Assembly: GCF_900103525.1 (NCBI RefSeq)
Contig: NZ_FNHN01000003.1
Span: forward strand, 186,001 to 250,000
Length of the DNA stretch: 64,000 nt
Reading direction: 5' to 3'
DNA from: Bacillus sp. OK048
GTDB lineage: Bacteria > Bacillota > Bacilli > Bacillales > Cytobacillaceae
Positions within the stretch are counted from its first letter, which is position 1; every line of letters starts with the position of its first letter. The notes beneath the pieces were generated by a model. The model was not told where the DNA came from and did not search any database. It was given only the letters and a program-made list of their open reading frames with translations. The position numbers were made by a program, and so were the translations under genes. Below, piece after piece: positions 52,808 through 59,241 of the stretch.

Positions 52808-53331
52808 AACAGTTTGGTATGAGCAATTTTGAACAATATAACGAAAATACTCAAGAGCAGTTTATTACGATTGAAAAATACTTCCTTGAAGTAGAGGAGC
52901 GTATTAAAAAGGCACTTGAAGAAATAAATTCCATAAACTTCAATATGCGTGGGGTCTGTCTTGCGATAAACATATCTAAAAGCACAGTCTACAATAATCC
53001 GAATACGCTTCGTTTATATATTGAAAAACGTATTGATAATATTGAAAAACTAGACCTTTTACCAAAAAACAAACAAGAAAAAACACAAAAACGAATGTCA
53101 GATCTTGAGGGTTTTCTTGATAGAGCAATTATAGATCAAATAGAATTTAATAACCTAAAACTGCAAAATGAGGAGTTAAGAGCAGAGGTTAATCGGCTTG
53201 CCGAGAAAATTGAGTTATTAAGTTTGGAACGTAATAAGCATATTAAAAAATTAAACGACTTGGAACTAGAACTTAGGCGATTACGGAATAAAAAAGGAAA
53301 TGTTGTTTTACTTAATTCAGATAAAATATGA
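52765..53331 (+). CDS. TnpC-like coiled-coil protein (DUF6262 type)
   Basis: A 188-residue protein overlapping the third recombinase by 43 bases. The first 95 residues include a helix-turn-helix-like stretch NMRGVCLAINISKSTVYNNP. The last 75 are a leucine-heptad coiled coil (LQNEELRAEVNRLAEKIELLSLERNKHIKKL). The TnpC proteins of Tn554-type transposons have this make-up and set the orientation of integration. It ends the recombinase operon. Confidence 0.78.
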   Translation: MDRENIIAATHNRLKQFGMSNFEQYNENTQEQFITIEKYFLEVEERIKKALEEINSINFNMRGVCLAINISKSTVYNNPNTLRLYIEKRIDNIEKLDLLPKNKQEKTQKRMSDLEGFLDRAIIDQIEFNNLKLQNEELRAEVNRLAEKIELLSLERNKHIKKLNDLELELRRLRNKKGNVVLLNSDKI

Positions 53332-53461
53332 TTATGACACTCCTGATGGAATTTATATTTGTCTGTAATAACATTGTTGAGATAATTTTGACATTTTTGG
53401 GTGCAAAATAGATAGACACGATAAAGTAGCGAATGAATCAACCAACAACCTTCATCTTTAC

Positions 53462-53545
53462 AAAAAAAGGACTACTGAGGCTTCATAACTGGTTCCGTTT
53501 CCTATTGGAAATGGTACCAGTTAGAGAAACCAGTGATCCTTTTTT
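53462..53545. terminator. Long multi-part hairpin between convergent operons
   Basis: AAAAAAAGGA ... TCCTTTTTT form the outer arms, TAACTGG/CCAGTTA the middle arms and TTTCC/GGAAA the inner ones, giving an imperfect stem of more than 30 bases per side with poly-A/T ends. It can end the recombinase operon from the left and the small-gene operon from the right. Confidence 0.65.
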
Positions 53546-53703
53546 CATTTCAACAGTTCTTTCACTTTTTTCTGAAATTCTTCTTCTGAAATTTCGTTAT
53601 TTAACAGTGATTTTACTAATTTTTTTTGTTCTTCTTTTAGGATAATGCCTTCGATTCTTAATGAAGACTCAGCTTGTTTCATCGCTTTTTCTATCTGGTT
53701 CAT
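53545..53703 (-). CDS. VbhA/FicA-type antitoxin-like protein, 52 residues
   Basis: A 52-residue helical protein whose start overlaps the stop of the previous gene (TAATG). It contains AESSLRIEGIILKEEQKKLVKSLLNNEISEEEF. The Ser-Leu-Arg-Ile-Glu-Gly stretch fits the inhibitory motif (S/T)xxxE(G/N) by which Fic antitoxins block AMP-transferring Fic toxins, and the rest matches the VbhA pattern. No Fic toxin (HPFxxGNG) is encoded in the window. It is the last gene of the SOS-type operon. The family assignment is made from memory of the motif. Confidence 0.72.
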   Translation of the reverse strand: MNQIEKAMKQAESSLRIEGIILKEEQKKLVKSLLNNEISEEEFQKKVKELLK

Positions 53704-54011
53704 TACAGTTCCTCAATCATTTTCTTTAAATTTTTTACATACTTCTTATAGCTGTCACTTTGCTTTTCTCTTTCAAAGTGTTCAACAGCTGCACCAGGAC
53801 GATAAATCAGTTCACCAGGTTTTTTGAACCTTTTAATTGTCTTAGATGACAGTATGCCATTTCCGGTAATCTCCGTTACTTCATTTACATCAAACTTAAC
53901 ATCTATGGGGTTTTCTTTTTTGACCAGTAGAAGAGCTTGGAATTCCGATTCAGCTGATACGATACTCTCGTGTATAGCGTCATCGTCGCGATAAATAATT
54001 TTATAAATCAT
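53703..54011 (-). CDS. 102-residue unknown protein, small-gene operon
   Basis: No family is recognised. The first half is beta-like (MIYKIIYRDDDAIHESIVSAESEFQALLLVK) and the second is basic, with KKPGELIYRP and a helical KKYVKNLKKMIEEL end. The gene overlaps the upstream one by 11 bases and touches the antitoxin-like gene downstream. An effector paired with that small protein is possible by position only. Confidence 0.6.
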   Translation of the reverse strand: MIYKIIYRDDDAIHESIVSAESEFQALLLVKKENPIDVKFDVNEVTEITGNGILSSKTIKRFKKPGELIYRPGAAVEHFEREKQSDSYKKYVKNLKKMIEEL

Positions 54012-54360
54012 TAGATTCTTCCTTTTCTTCTACATAATTATCAATAATTTTTTTGATTTCGTTGATAAGTTTATCTTGTAAATCATACGGTGCGTCACTT
54101 TTAATCACGACTTGTTTTATTTCTTCTTTTAATCCTTCCATTCGCAACTCAAAAAACCCTTTTACATATCGTGTTTTTAATCCTAATCCGGTTTCCGTTG
54201 TTAGTACGCCATCTTCGTAATAAATGATATGTTTGGTCGGATCGCCAGCTATGTCAGCTCGAGCAATATCGCCAGTAGGGATAGCTTCTAATTTCTTTAT
54301 ATTTTGGAAATCACGTAAAAAGGCAGAAATCGGTTTGTTTATCTCTTTTTCGGAGGTCAT
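54001..54360 (-). CDS. 119-residue unknown protein, small-gene operon
   Basis: Starts MTSEKEINKPISAFLRDFQN, then has a beta-rich centre (HIIYYEDGVLTTETGLGLKTRYVKGFFELRM) and a helical acidic C-terminus. The start overlaps the upstream stop by 4 bases. No known domain is recognised. The Gly/Thr-rich strand pattern suggests a small beta-sheet protein. Confidence 0.6.
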   Translation of the reverse strand: MTSEKEINKPISAFLRDFQNIKKLEAIPTGDIARADIAGDPTKHIIYYEDGVLTTETGLGLKTRYVKGFFELRMEGLKEEIKQVVIKSDAPYDLQDKLINEIKKIIDNYVEEKEESNDL

Positions 54361-54617
54361 AGCTCTAGTTCCTCCTTCTCGAATAGTTCAAGTTTTTTAG
54401 GATCGTTCAGTATCTCTTCTAACTTCTTATTTAATTCCTGGTAGCCAACTTCATCTACATCTAGGATAAACATAAGGTCTTCATCGCTATATTTATCTTT
54501 GTGCCCACTGGTTACAATTTTTTTAAAGGTATTTAACCTATACCATAACCTGCCGTATCTTCTTCCTTCTTCTCGTTTCTTTTCAAATTCATTACGAAAA
54601 TCATCAAAAATACTCAT
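54357..54617 (-). CDS. 86-residue acidic helical protein, small-gene operon
   Basis: Mostly charged and helical: FRNEFEKKREEGRRYGRLWYRLNTFKK at the start and acidic ELNKKLEEILNDPKKLELFEKEELEL at the end. It is coupled by ATGA overlaps to the genes on both sides. Function unknown. Confidence 0.6.
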   Translation of the reverse strand: MSIFDDFRNEFEKKREEGRRYGRLWYRLNTFKKIVTSGHKDKYSDEDLMFILDVDEVGYQELNKKLEEILNDPKKLELFEKEELEL

Positions 54618-55105
54618 TCCACCTTTCCTCCTCTATACTTATTCCTTAGCATTTCAAGGTCTGCTTTTCGGATAGGTTGAATAATAGAAGTGGTTTCAAT
54701 AGCCTGGTCACCCTTTTCTGTATTTTCCCATTGAAACAGTTTTTCGTATGTGTACATTCTTTCAGGGTATATTTCTTCCATTATCTGTTTACCGAAAACA
54801 CCGTATCCCTCAACGTCCAAACCTAGTTGATATTCAATGCCTAGTTCTTCAATATCTTCTTCATCATATTTTTTAAGTACATCACCAAACCCGTTTACCA
54901 TTTTTGACACAATTGACTTTGGTATCTTAGCTTCCTTACAAGATAAAAGGAGGTAACCTAGCCTTCGCCTATTTTTGTGGTATTCATCATTCTCTAATGT
55001 TTCTAAAATGGAATCAGCAACATCCAAATCTATGATAACTTTATTATTTTCAGATTCGTCGATTGCTTTTTTTAGTATAGAAACCAGTTGATTTTTATTA
55101 GTCAT
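54614..55105 (-). CDS. 163-residue unknown protein, small-gene operon
   Basis: The largest product of the operon. The N-terminal half is helical and charged (ILKKAIDESENNKVIIDLDVADSILETL), with DEEDIEELGIEYQLGLDVEGYGVFGKQIMEEIYP in the middle and a basic C-terminus RNKYRGGK. The ATG has GGTGGTGG upstream and the gene lies 20 bases after its neighbour. No family is recognised. Confidence 0.6.
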   Translation of the reverse strand: MTNKNQLVSILKKAIDESENNKVIIDLDVADSILETLENDEYHKNRRRLGYLLLSCKEAKIPKSIVSKMVNGFGDVLKKYDEEDIEELGIEYQLGLDVEGYGVFGKQIMEEIYPERMYTYEKLFQWENTEKGDQAIETTSIIQPIRKADLEMLRNKYRGGKVE

Positions 55106-55125
55106 ACTACCACCACCAACCTATT

Positions 55126-55338
55126 TTATTCTTTAGGACGTTGCTGCTGTTGTAATGCCTTTGTGTATTGCTCCTGTATCCGCCTTTTACGTTCAACTGT
55201 TCTACGCTTAAATTGTTCATCTAGTTTTCTGCATTTAGCTTCTAGTTCAGCTTTCTCTTCGGGTGTGGGATATAAAACCATTCGTGAATATTCAGCCCAT
55301 CGTTGTATCTCTTCTTCGGACATTTTTTTATTGTTCAT
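55126..55338 (-). CDS. 70-residue Lys/Glu/Arg-rich helical protein
   Basis: A continuous charged helix with coiled-coil character (EEKAELEAKCRKLDEQFKRR) ending in a glutamine run, ALQQQQRPKE. The ATG at 55338 was preferred to a GTG five codons earlier because GTGAGG lies 9 bases before it. It overlaps the previous gene by 11 bases. Function unknown. Confidence 0.58.
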   Translation of the reverse strand: MNNKKMSEEEIQRWAEYSRMVLYPTPEEKAELEAKCRKLDEQFKRRTVERKRRIQEQYTKALQQQQRPKE

Positions 55339-55654
55339 CTCGTTCAACCTCACACCAAATCCCTATCCGGATTTTTCCGAATCTAACACCATAAAACTTA
55401 CCAGGACTTTCAACTACTTTGATTATGGTACGGGTCTTCCTGCCTTTGTAGCCGAAATTTGGGTCAGGTGAAGCGTTTAGAAAGGCCTCAGCTTGCCTAA
55501 TAACATAATCAATTGGAATATCACCAGCCATCCTTTTAGTGGATTGGAGGATGGGATCGTCACTACTCAGCTTTACCTTTTCGCTCTTAAAATCTTTTGC
55601 TTTTTCACTCTTAATTCGGTCAATAACCTCTTTTTTGTATTCATCTTTTTTCAT
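55328..55654 (-). CDS. 108-residue unknown protein, small-gene operon
   Basis: A basic N-terminal helix (MKKDEYKKEVIDRIKSEKAKDFKSEK), then PIDYVIRQAEAFLNASPDPNFGYKGRKTRTIIKVVESPGKFYGVRFGKIRIGIWCEVE, a beta-rich half with conserved-looking glycines. The ATG at 55654 was chosen because GTGGAGG precedes it. No family is recognised. Confidence 0.6.
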   Translation of the reverse strand: MKKDEYKKEVIDRIKSEKAKDFKSEKVKLSSDDPILQSTKRMAGDIPIDYVIRQAEAFLNASPDPNFGYKGRKTRTIIKVVESPGKFYGVRFGKIRIGIWCEVERDEQ

Positions 55655-55720
55655 AATATCCTCCACTCGTTCTTATAACAGCGATGTACGTTTCCCTACA
55701 TCTGATAATAAATTGATTTA

Positions 55721-55930
55721 TTATTTCTCATTTCTCTCACCCGGAAACCTTGATTCAAGTGTAAGAATAGCTTCTTCAATGGCATCTATAAGTTTATCTC
55801 CGAAGATTTGACGACTATCGTGTTTACGATAATCATTACGATTGACTTTGTTGGTCCAATAATTGGTTATTAATTCTTCAATTTTGTTTTCAAGTTGATG
55901 AGCAGAAGAAAATTTCTTATCTTCGAGCAT
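55721..55930 (-). CDS. 69-residue unknown protein, small-gene operon
   Basis: A helical, charged protein (LEDKKFSSAHQLENKIEELITNYWTNKVNRNDYRK, ending ESRFPGERNEK). Its start overlaps the end of the frameshifted gene before it by 14 bases. No family is recognised. Confidence 0.58.
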   Translation of the reverse strand: MLEDKKFSSAHQLENKIEELITNYWTNKVNRNDYRKHDSRQIFGDKLIDAIEEAILTLESRFPGERNEK

Positions 55931-56190
55931 TTTTTTCCAATTGATGAATGAGACGGTGACCGCGTTCCGGTTTAATATAAAGCCATCCTAGACGTTCAAT
56001 TTCGCCTTCTGCTTCACTTTCAGTCCTGAAAGGTCCAACTTATATCAAATTGCTGTTTCTCGCCTTTAAAATTCGTCTTATGGACTAAGGAAGCAGTGAA
56101 ATTTGCACCCTCTAGAGTTCTTCTTTTTAGTATCGCTAAAACTTCTGGATGTTTGTTGTCTTGAGTATAGATAATCCAATATTTCATCAT
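55917..56190 (-). pseudogene. Frameshifted small gene of the operon (about 90 residues if repaired)
   Basis: It starts at an ATG overlapping the upstream stop (TAATG) and reads MMKYWIIYTQDNKHPEVLAILKRRTLEGANF... to QQFDISWTFQD, then stops. The adjacent frame carries on without a break as GPFRTESEAEGEIERLGWLYIKPERGHRLIHQLEKNARR to a stop at 55917, overlapping the next start. The span is 274 bases, one too many for a single frame. This points to a one-base insertion (or two-base loss) near 56040-56050. A sequencing error or programmed shift is also possible. Confidence 0.6.
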
Positions 56191-56498
56191 TAAACCTCGT
56201 TTTGGAAATCATCAGGATCTAAATCAGGACTGAAATAAGCGACCATCGTTAATACTCTTTCACATTCTTTAAATTTCTCGTAAACAAAACGATAATCCTC
56301 TTGGCACTGCTCATAAATGTTTGAATTTAAATATTTGTACGCGATCGTTGGGTTATAATTATATTTTTTGATAAGATATTCCCGTCCAAATTGCTGATAT
56401 TCTTTGTGTATTCGTTCATATATGTCCAGGGAAAATTCAATTTCAGTTAGATGCAACGCTAAATCTTTGTATTGAGTTATGAGTTTTTTAAGCCACAC
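56190..56498 (-). CDS. 102-residue helical protein, small-gene operon
   Basis: A GTG-started protein rich in Tyr and Lys/Glu: MWLKKLITQYKDLALHLTEIEFSLDIYERIHKEYQQFGREYLIKKYNYN, ending with an acidic tail SPDLDPDDFQNEV. It is probably all helical. It lies 6 bases after the zinc-ribbon-like gene. No family is recognised. Confidence 0.58.
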   Translation of the reverse strand: MWLKKLITQYKDLALHLTEIEFSLDIYERIHKEYQQFGREYLIKKYNYNPTIAYKYLNSNIYEQCQEDYRFVYEKFKECERVLTMVAYFSPDLDPDDFQNEV

Positions 56499-56504
56499 AA
56501 TATT

Positions 56505-56663
56505 TCACCATTTCTGTTTCCAGAGATATTCGGGTTTATTTTCAATATACATATCTAAACAACGTTGGCAGTATACTCTTTTTAATTTAGGATTATCATC
56601 ATTTTTCATAGGCTTTAATTCCTCGGGTTTAAAACAGCTCCTGCAACAGAATGAACAGTTCAT
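56505..56663 (-). CDS. 52-residue Cys-rich, zinc-ribbon-like protein
   Basis: Found by hand. The product begins MNCSFCCRSCF and has a second CxxC (YCQRCLDMY) near residue 32-35. The Cys3, Cys6/Cys7, Cys10 and Cys32/Cys35 pairs would hold a zinc ion. GGAGAGGGTGGAG precedes the ATG. It overlaps the 49-residue gene upstream by 35 bases and is followed 6 bases later by the next gene. Such small zinc proteins are common in phages and mobile elements. Confidence 0.62.
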   Translation of the reverse strand: MNCSFCCRSCFKPEELKPMKNDDNPKLKRVYCQRCLDMYIENKPEYLWKQKW

Positions 56664-56778
56664 ACTTATCTCCACCCTCTCCAAAAAAAATCAAGTAATT
56701 CGTCGAACGCCAATCAATGCCCGTATCATCAACTTCTATAACTTCACCGAACACCAAATCATAAAGATCCAGTTTCAT
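56629..56778 (-). CDS. 49-residue acidic small protein
   Basis: Found by hand. It starts MKLDLYDLVFGEVIEVDDTGIDW and ends FILLQELF. The ATG has AAGGTG 6-7 bases upstream, the AAGGTG itself overlapping the stop region of the upstream gene, so the two are closely coupled. Acidic and hydrophobic; function unknown. Confidence 0.55.
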   Translation of the reverse strand: MKLDLYDLVFGEVIEVDDTGIDWRSTNYLIFFGEGGDKYELFILLQELF

Positions 56779-56783
56779 AATTA

Positions 56784-57062
56784 TCACCTTCTTATGCTTG
56801 TTTTTCCTTTACGAAATTTTTTATTATAGTTTTTCAATAAGTACTCCAGGTTCCGGCAGCAATCCATCTCTTCGTTTTGGTATATGTAATCTGTTATTGT
56901 TACGATAACTGCACTTTTATTGATCCCTTCGAGCATAGTCTTAAATTCAACAAAAATACGTTGTTTTTCTGACATAGGATAGTTTGAACTCAACATCAAA
57001 TCTTGAATATCTTGGTACAAAAAATTTCTTTGTTTTTGTAAAACTATCGTATCGGAATTCAA
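56784..57062 (-). CDS. 92-residue first protein of the SOS-type operon
   Basis: A TTG-started gene with AGGAGG 10 bases upstream. The protein is helical: KQRNFLYQDIQDLMLSSNYPMSEKQRIFVEFKTMLEGINKS, then DYIYQNEEMDCCRNLEYLLKNY and a basic end. It is the first gene after the promoter with the LexA-type site, so it should be made first on DNA damage. No family is recognised. Confidence 0.62.
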   Translation of the reverse strand: MNSDTIVLQKQRNFLYQDIQDLMLSSNYPMSEKQRIFVEFKTMLEGINKSAVIVTITDYIYQNEEMDCCRNLEYLLKNYNKKFRKGKTSIRR

Positions 57063-57096
57063 GAGTTTTAGACCTCCTATTATAGGAATTTAAACA

Positions 57097-57110
57097 AGAA
57101 CGTTTGTTCG
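57097..57110. promoter_or_regulatory. LexA/DinR-type SOS box for the minus-strand operon
   Basis: On the minus strand it reads CGAACAAACGTTCT, which fits the Bacillus LexA consensus CGAACRNRYGTTYC at all but the last position. It starts about 10 bases downstream of the -10 box of the promoter at 57121-57149, over the expected transcription start. Confidence 0.75.
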
Positions 57111-57120
57111 TTTATTTCTT

Positions 57121-57149
57121 ATTCTACTACCAAAAAATTCCTGTGTAAA
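57121..57149 (-). promoter_or_regulatory. Promoter of the small-gene operon
   Basis: On the minus strand, TTTACA (57149-57144), 17 bases, TAGAAT (57126-57121). Its -35 box lies 3 bases from that of the divergent promoter. Confidence 0.65.
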
Positions 57150-57152
57150 CCC

Positions 57153-57181
57153 TAGAAATTAAGAGAATCGTATTTTATAAT
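57153..57181 (+). promoter_or_regulatory. Divergent promoter of the 69-residue gene
   Basis: TAGAAA, 17 bases, then a consensus TATAAT at 57176-57181. The downstream side carries the second LexA-like site. Confidence 0.65.
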
Positions 57182-57186
57182 GGTCT

Positions 57187-57198
57187 GAACAAGAGTTC
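57187..57198. promoter_or_regulatory. Second LexA-like site for the divergent gene
   Basis: GAAC-AAGA-GTTC has the conserved core arms at the right spacing but misses three flanking or inner consensus positions. It begins 5 bases after the -10 box, the same position as the other site relative to its promoter. Confidence 0.55.
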
Positions 57199-57220
57199 TT
57201 CTATTTAGAGGGTGAACGAT

Positions 57221-57430
57221 ATGAAGAGATACACGCACGCGAAATGTTTAAGAGATGTCATAGAAGATGGTCTAGTAATTTTCAAATCAGGGGAGATATA
57301 TAAAATTACAGGGTTTGATTACAATTCACTTGTATATTATGTAGAGCCAGAGTTTTACCCAGAGGATCCGTTGCCGGAGGAATTTGTTATTCCACCGTTA
57401 CACCCAGATTTTGAATTTTTGACTTTATAA
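57221..57430 (+). CDS. 69-residue protein divergent from the SOS-type operon
   Basis: Starts MKRYTHAKCLRDVIEDGLVIFKSGEIYKITGFDYNSLVYYVEP and has an acidic proline-rich tail (PEDPLPEEFVIPPLHPDFEFLTL). The first part looks like a small beta-barrel (SH3-like: FKSGEIYKITG). The ATG at 57221 has TAGAGGGTG before it; a GTG three codons earlier is inside that site. It is controlled by the divergent LexA-like promoter and ended by a good terminator. Small acidic proteins of this kind may mimic DNA or inhibit host enzymes, but nothing specific is recognised. Confidence 0.65.
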   Translation: MKRYTHAKCLRDVIEDGLVIFKSGEIYKITGFDYNSLVYYVEPEFYPEDPLPEEFVIPPLHPDFEFLTL

Positions 57431-57501
57431 TTGTGTATAAATTTGGCTAAAGGTGGTAAAATAAGATTCTTAGAAACTCCATTTGGTCTGTTATCACCAG
57501 G

Positions 57502-57535
57502 ACCACCCTAAAACTACGCCGGGGTGGTTTTAATT
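57502..57535 (+). terminator. Terminator of the 69-residue gene
   Basis: ACCACCC pairs with GGGTGGT around a loop, followed by TTTTAATTT. It lies 72 bases after the stop codon. Confidence 0.78.
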
Positions 57536-57560
57536 TGAATTGATTTCGAAAACAACGAAA

Positions 57561-57617
57561 AATGACCAAACTCTTCAATGTTTGCCTTTTAAACATTAAG
57601 AATCTGGTCATTATTGG
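57561..57617. terminator. Second strong inverted repeat, probably bidirectional terminator
   Basis: AATGACCA ... TGGTCATT outer arms and AATGTTT/AAACATT inner arms, followed by ATTGGTTTTTTT on the + strand. It separates the SOS-type region from the genes at 57.6-58.4 kb. Confidence 0.7.
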
Positions 57618-57647
57618 TTTTTTTCTAAATCTATATTTTCTTATAAC

Positions 57648-57972
57648 TTAATTACTTAAAATAACTTCACCGTTTGCCTTAGTAATTATAGGTGGAAATG
57701 ATTTATAGTTGGGGTTATCTCTTTTAAACTCCTGATATTCAACCCATTCCTTCCTTAAAGCCCTCCATTTTTCACAAATCTCTACTTATTGATATTTTTC
57801 TATACATCGCTATTACTGCTTTGTTATTACGTTCCCATTGTTCATCTTTTAACATCGGGATAGAAAATTCCCTTTCCAATTTAGTCATAAGTCCTGCGAG
57901 TTTAACATCTTTTTGCTCGTCCGATGAATGCAGTATTGTTGCATATTCTTTTTCAATATCAGATAAGTTCAA
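57648..57972 (-). pseudogene. 66-residue gene with a probable frameshifted C-terminus
   Basis: The intact frame (57772-57972, TTG start, AAAGGAG before it) gives 66 residues, MNLSDIEKEYATILHSSDEQ to MYRKISISRDL. In the next frame, from about 57787 to a stop at 57648, runs EICEKWRALRKEWVEYQEFKRDNPNYK... ending GEVILSN, which reads like the natural end of the same protein but has no start of its own. A one- or two-base change near 57785 would join them into about 106 residues. It follows the ribbon-helix-helix gene by 16 bases, so they form an operon. No family is recognised. Confidence 0.5.
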
Positions 57973-57988
57973 AATCCTTAACTCCTTT

Positions 57989-58393
57989 TTATAAGAAACT
58001 CTTTCTGGTTTTGCTACTGGTGAATGAAATAATTTGATCTTTAGGTGCTACTAAATTCGCAAAGACTCGATAACCAAATTTATTGTATTCCTTGATAAAA
58101 CTCCTCAAAGCTCCTACCACCAATTGATTCATACTGCGTGCTTGTTCATTGGCCATCTTTTTAAGAAGTCCCTTTAAGTTGTCTGGTACGTCTATCTTTA
58201 ATTTCTTTTCATTTCCTCTAGTAATTCTGCAATCAATATCCAATAAGGCAAAACTCGATTTTGCTTCATAATAACTTAATAGACTATAGATTGTTATTGC
58301 CCCAATTACAGTTTTGCTTACATTCAATTCATCCGACACTTTTTCTAAGTTATCATTTAATTCATCATCCAAATACACCTGAACCATCCCCAT
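57989..58393 (-). CDS. Double ribbon-helix-helix DNA-binding protein
   Basis: A 134-residue protein. Residues about 1-42 (MVQVYLDDELNDNLEKVSDELNVSKTVIGAITIYSLLSYY) and 66-104 (KLKIDVPDNLKGLLKKMANEQARSMNQLVVGALRSFIKEY) each have the strand-helix-helix pattern of the CopG/Arc fold, so one chain could form the dimer-like unit. It probably represses its own operon, with a 14-bp palindrome 17 bases upstream. The following small gene may be its partner, as in toxin-antitoxin or plasmid-maintenance pairs, but neither is a recognised member. Confidence 0.75.
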   Translation of the reverse strand: MGMVQVYLDDELNDNLEKVSDELNVSKTVIGAITIYSLLSYYEAKSSFALLDIDCRITRGNEKKLKIDVPDNLKGLLKKMANEQARSMNQLVVGALRSFIKEYNKFGYRVFANLVAPKDQIISFTSSKTRKSFL

Positions 58394-58409
58394 ATGAACA
58401 CCTCTTATC

Positions 58410-58423
58410 TTAAGTTAACTTAA
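58410..58423. promoter_or_regulatory. Perfect 14-bp palindrome before the ribbon-helix-helix gene
   Basis: TTAAGTTAACTTAA, 17 bases upstream of the start codon and therefore likely to be the binding site of the encoded ribbon-helix-helix protein. Confidence 0.6.
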
Positions 58424-58814
58424 CCCTAAATTCGGTATAAAGTACACCCAATAAGGTAGCTTTATTTCCTTTACATATTTTTAAAACTCTTTTCTTTTGA
58501 CAATTCTCCCTTTTTAAGATAAATAGATTTTTTCTATAATGCCTTGGTATTGAAAATATTTCCTACTCTATTTATAAACAGAATCTATTAAATAAAACCA
58601 CTTTTCAATTTCAAACCAAAAATCTCAAAATATTCTCTTTAATAATTCTGGATATCCATTATCTAGAACATTAATACACTTTTTTTATACTTCACATTCC
58701 CCCCCATTTCCTACCAGTTTTTCTTCTTCAAGAAATAAAGGCACCTGGTTTCTTTAACTTTATTCTTTATAGTTGATACCCATTGGAAGTTTACAATTCT
58801 CAATCCACCATAAT
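58424..58814. other. AT-rich stretch without a recognised gene
   Basis: Very AT-rich, with no open frame that has a ribosome site on either strand. Poly-T and poly-A runs are frequent. Nothing recognisable is seen; it may hold the promoter of the ribbon-helix-helix operon. Confidence 0.5.
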
Positions 58815-58845
58815 AAAAACTCGTCAGTTTTTGACGAGTTTTTAT
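58815..58845. terminator. Bidirectional hairpin
   Basis: AAAAACTCGTCA pairs with TGACGAGTTTTT around TTT, with A/T runs on both sides. It lies about 50 bases past the end of the flagellin remnant (-). Confidence 0.8.
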
Positions 58846-58895
58846 ACCTTTACATTTAGTTCAATTCAGTAAGATTAAATAATTGTTACTAGTTT

Positions 58896-59189
58896 TTATC
58901 CCTGTAAAAGCTGGATTTTGTTTTGCTGATTTTTAATATTATTTTGCAGCATCGACATATTACTCTGAATAATTATTTCTGATTTTACTAACTCGCTGGA
59001 TACTTTTGCGAAATCGGCATCTTTTATCCCTGGATGTGCTTGTGATTCATCAACAACACTAGTAGATTCATTTTGAATACCGAAATTTAAAGTATTTATT
59101 TTAGTTCCTGCTGTTGAACGGTTTTCAGCGTAGCTCTTTAAACTCCTTGTCATACATTTAAAATAATCTCCTATATAACCATTTTTCAA
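58896..59189 (-). pseudogene. Flagellin C-terminal remnant
   Basis: A 97-codon frame. Residues from about 23 on follow the flagellin C-terminal (D0) domain without gaps: NTLNFGIQNESTSV in place of the usual NRLEHTINNLSTSV, GIKDADFAKVSSELVKSEII in place of RIRDADMAKEMSELTKSQIL, then QSNMSML and a Gln-rich end IQLLQG. The first 22 residues do not fit, and the N-terminal and central parts of flagellin (over 200 residues) are missing. No flagellar genes are nearby. It is most likely a broken gene piece carried along by the island. Confidence 0.7.
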
Positions 59190-59241
59190 AAGTGGTATTT
59201 TGATCGGACAAACTTAATAAAACTTTCTCGCTTTTATTGAC

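Noticed and set aside
57079..57084. TATAAT as the -10 box of the small-gene operon
   Set aside because: It directly abuts the ribosome binding site and has no -35 box; TTTACA-N17-TAGAAT further upstream is better and places the LexA-type site at the start of transcription.
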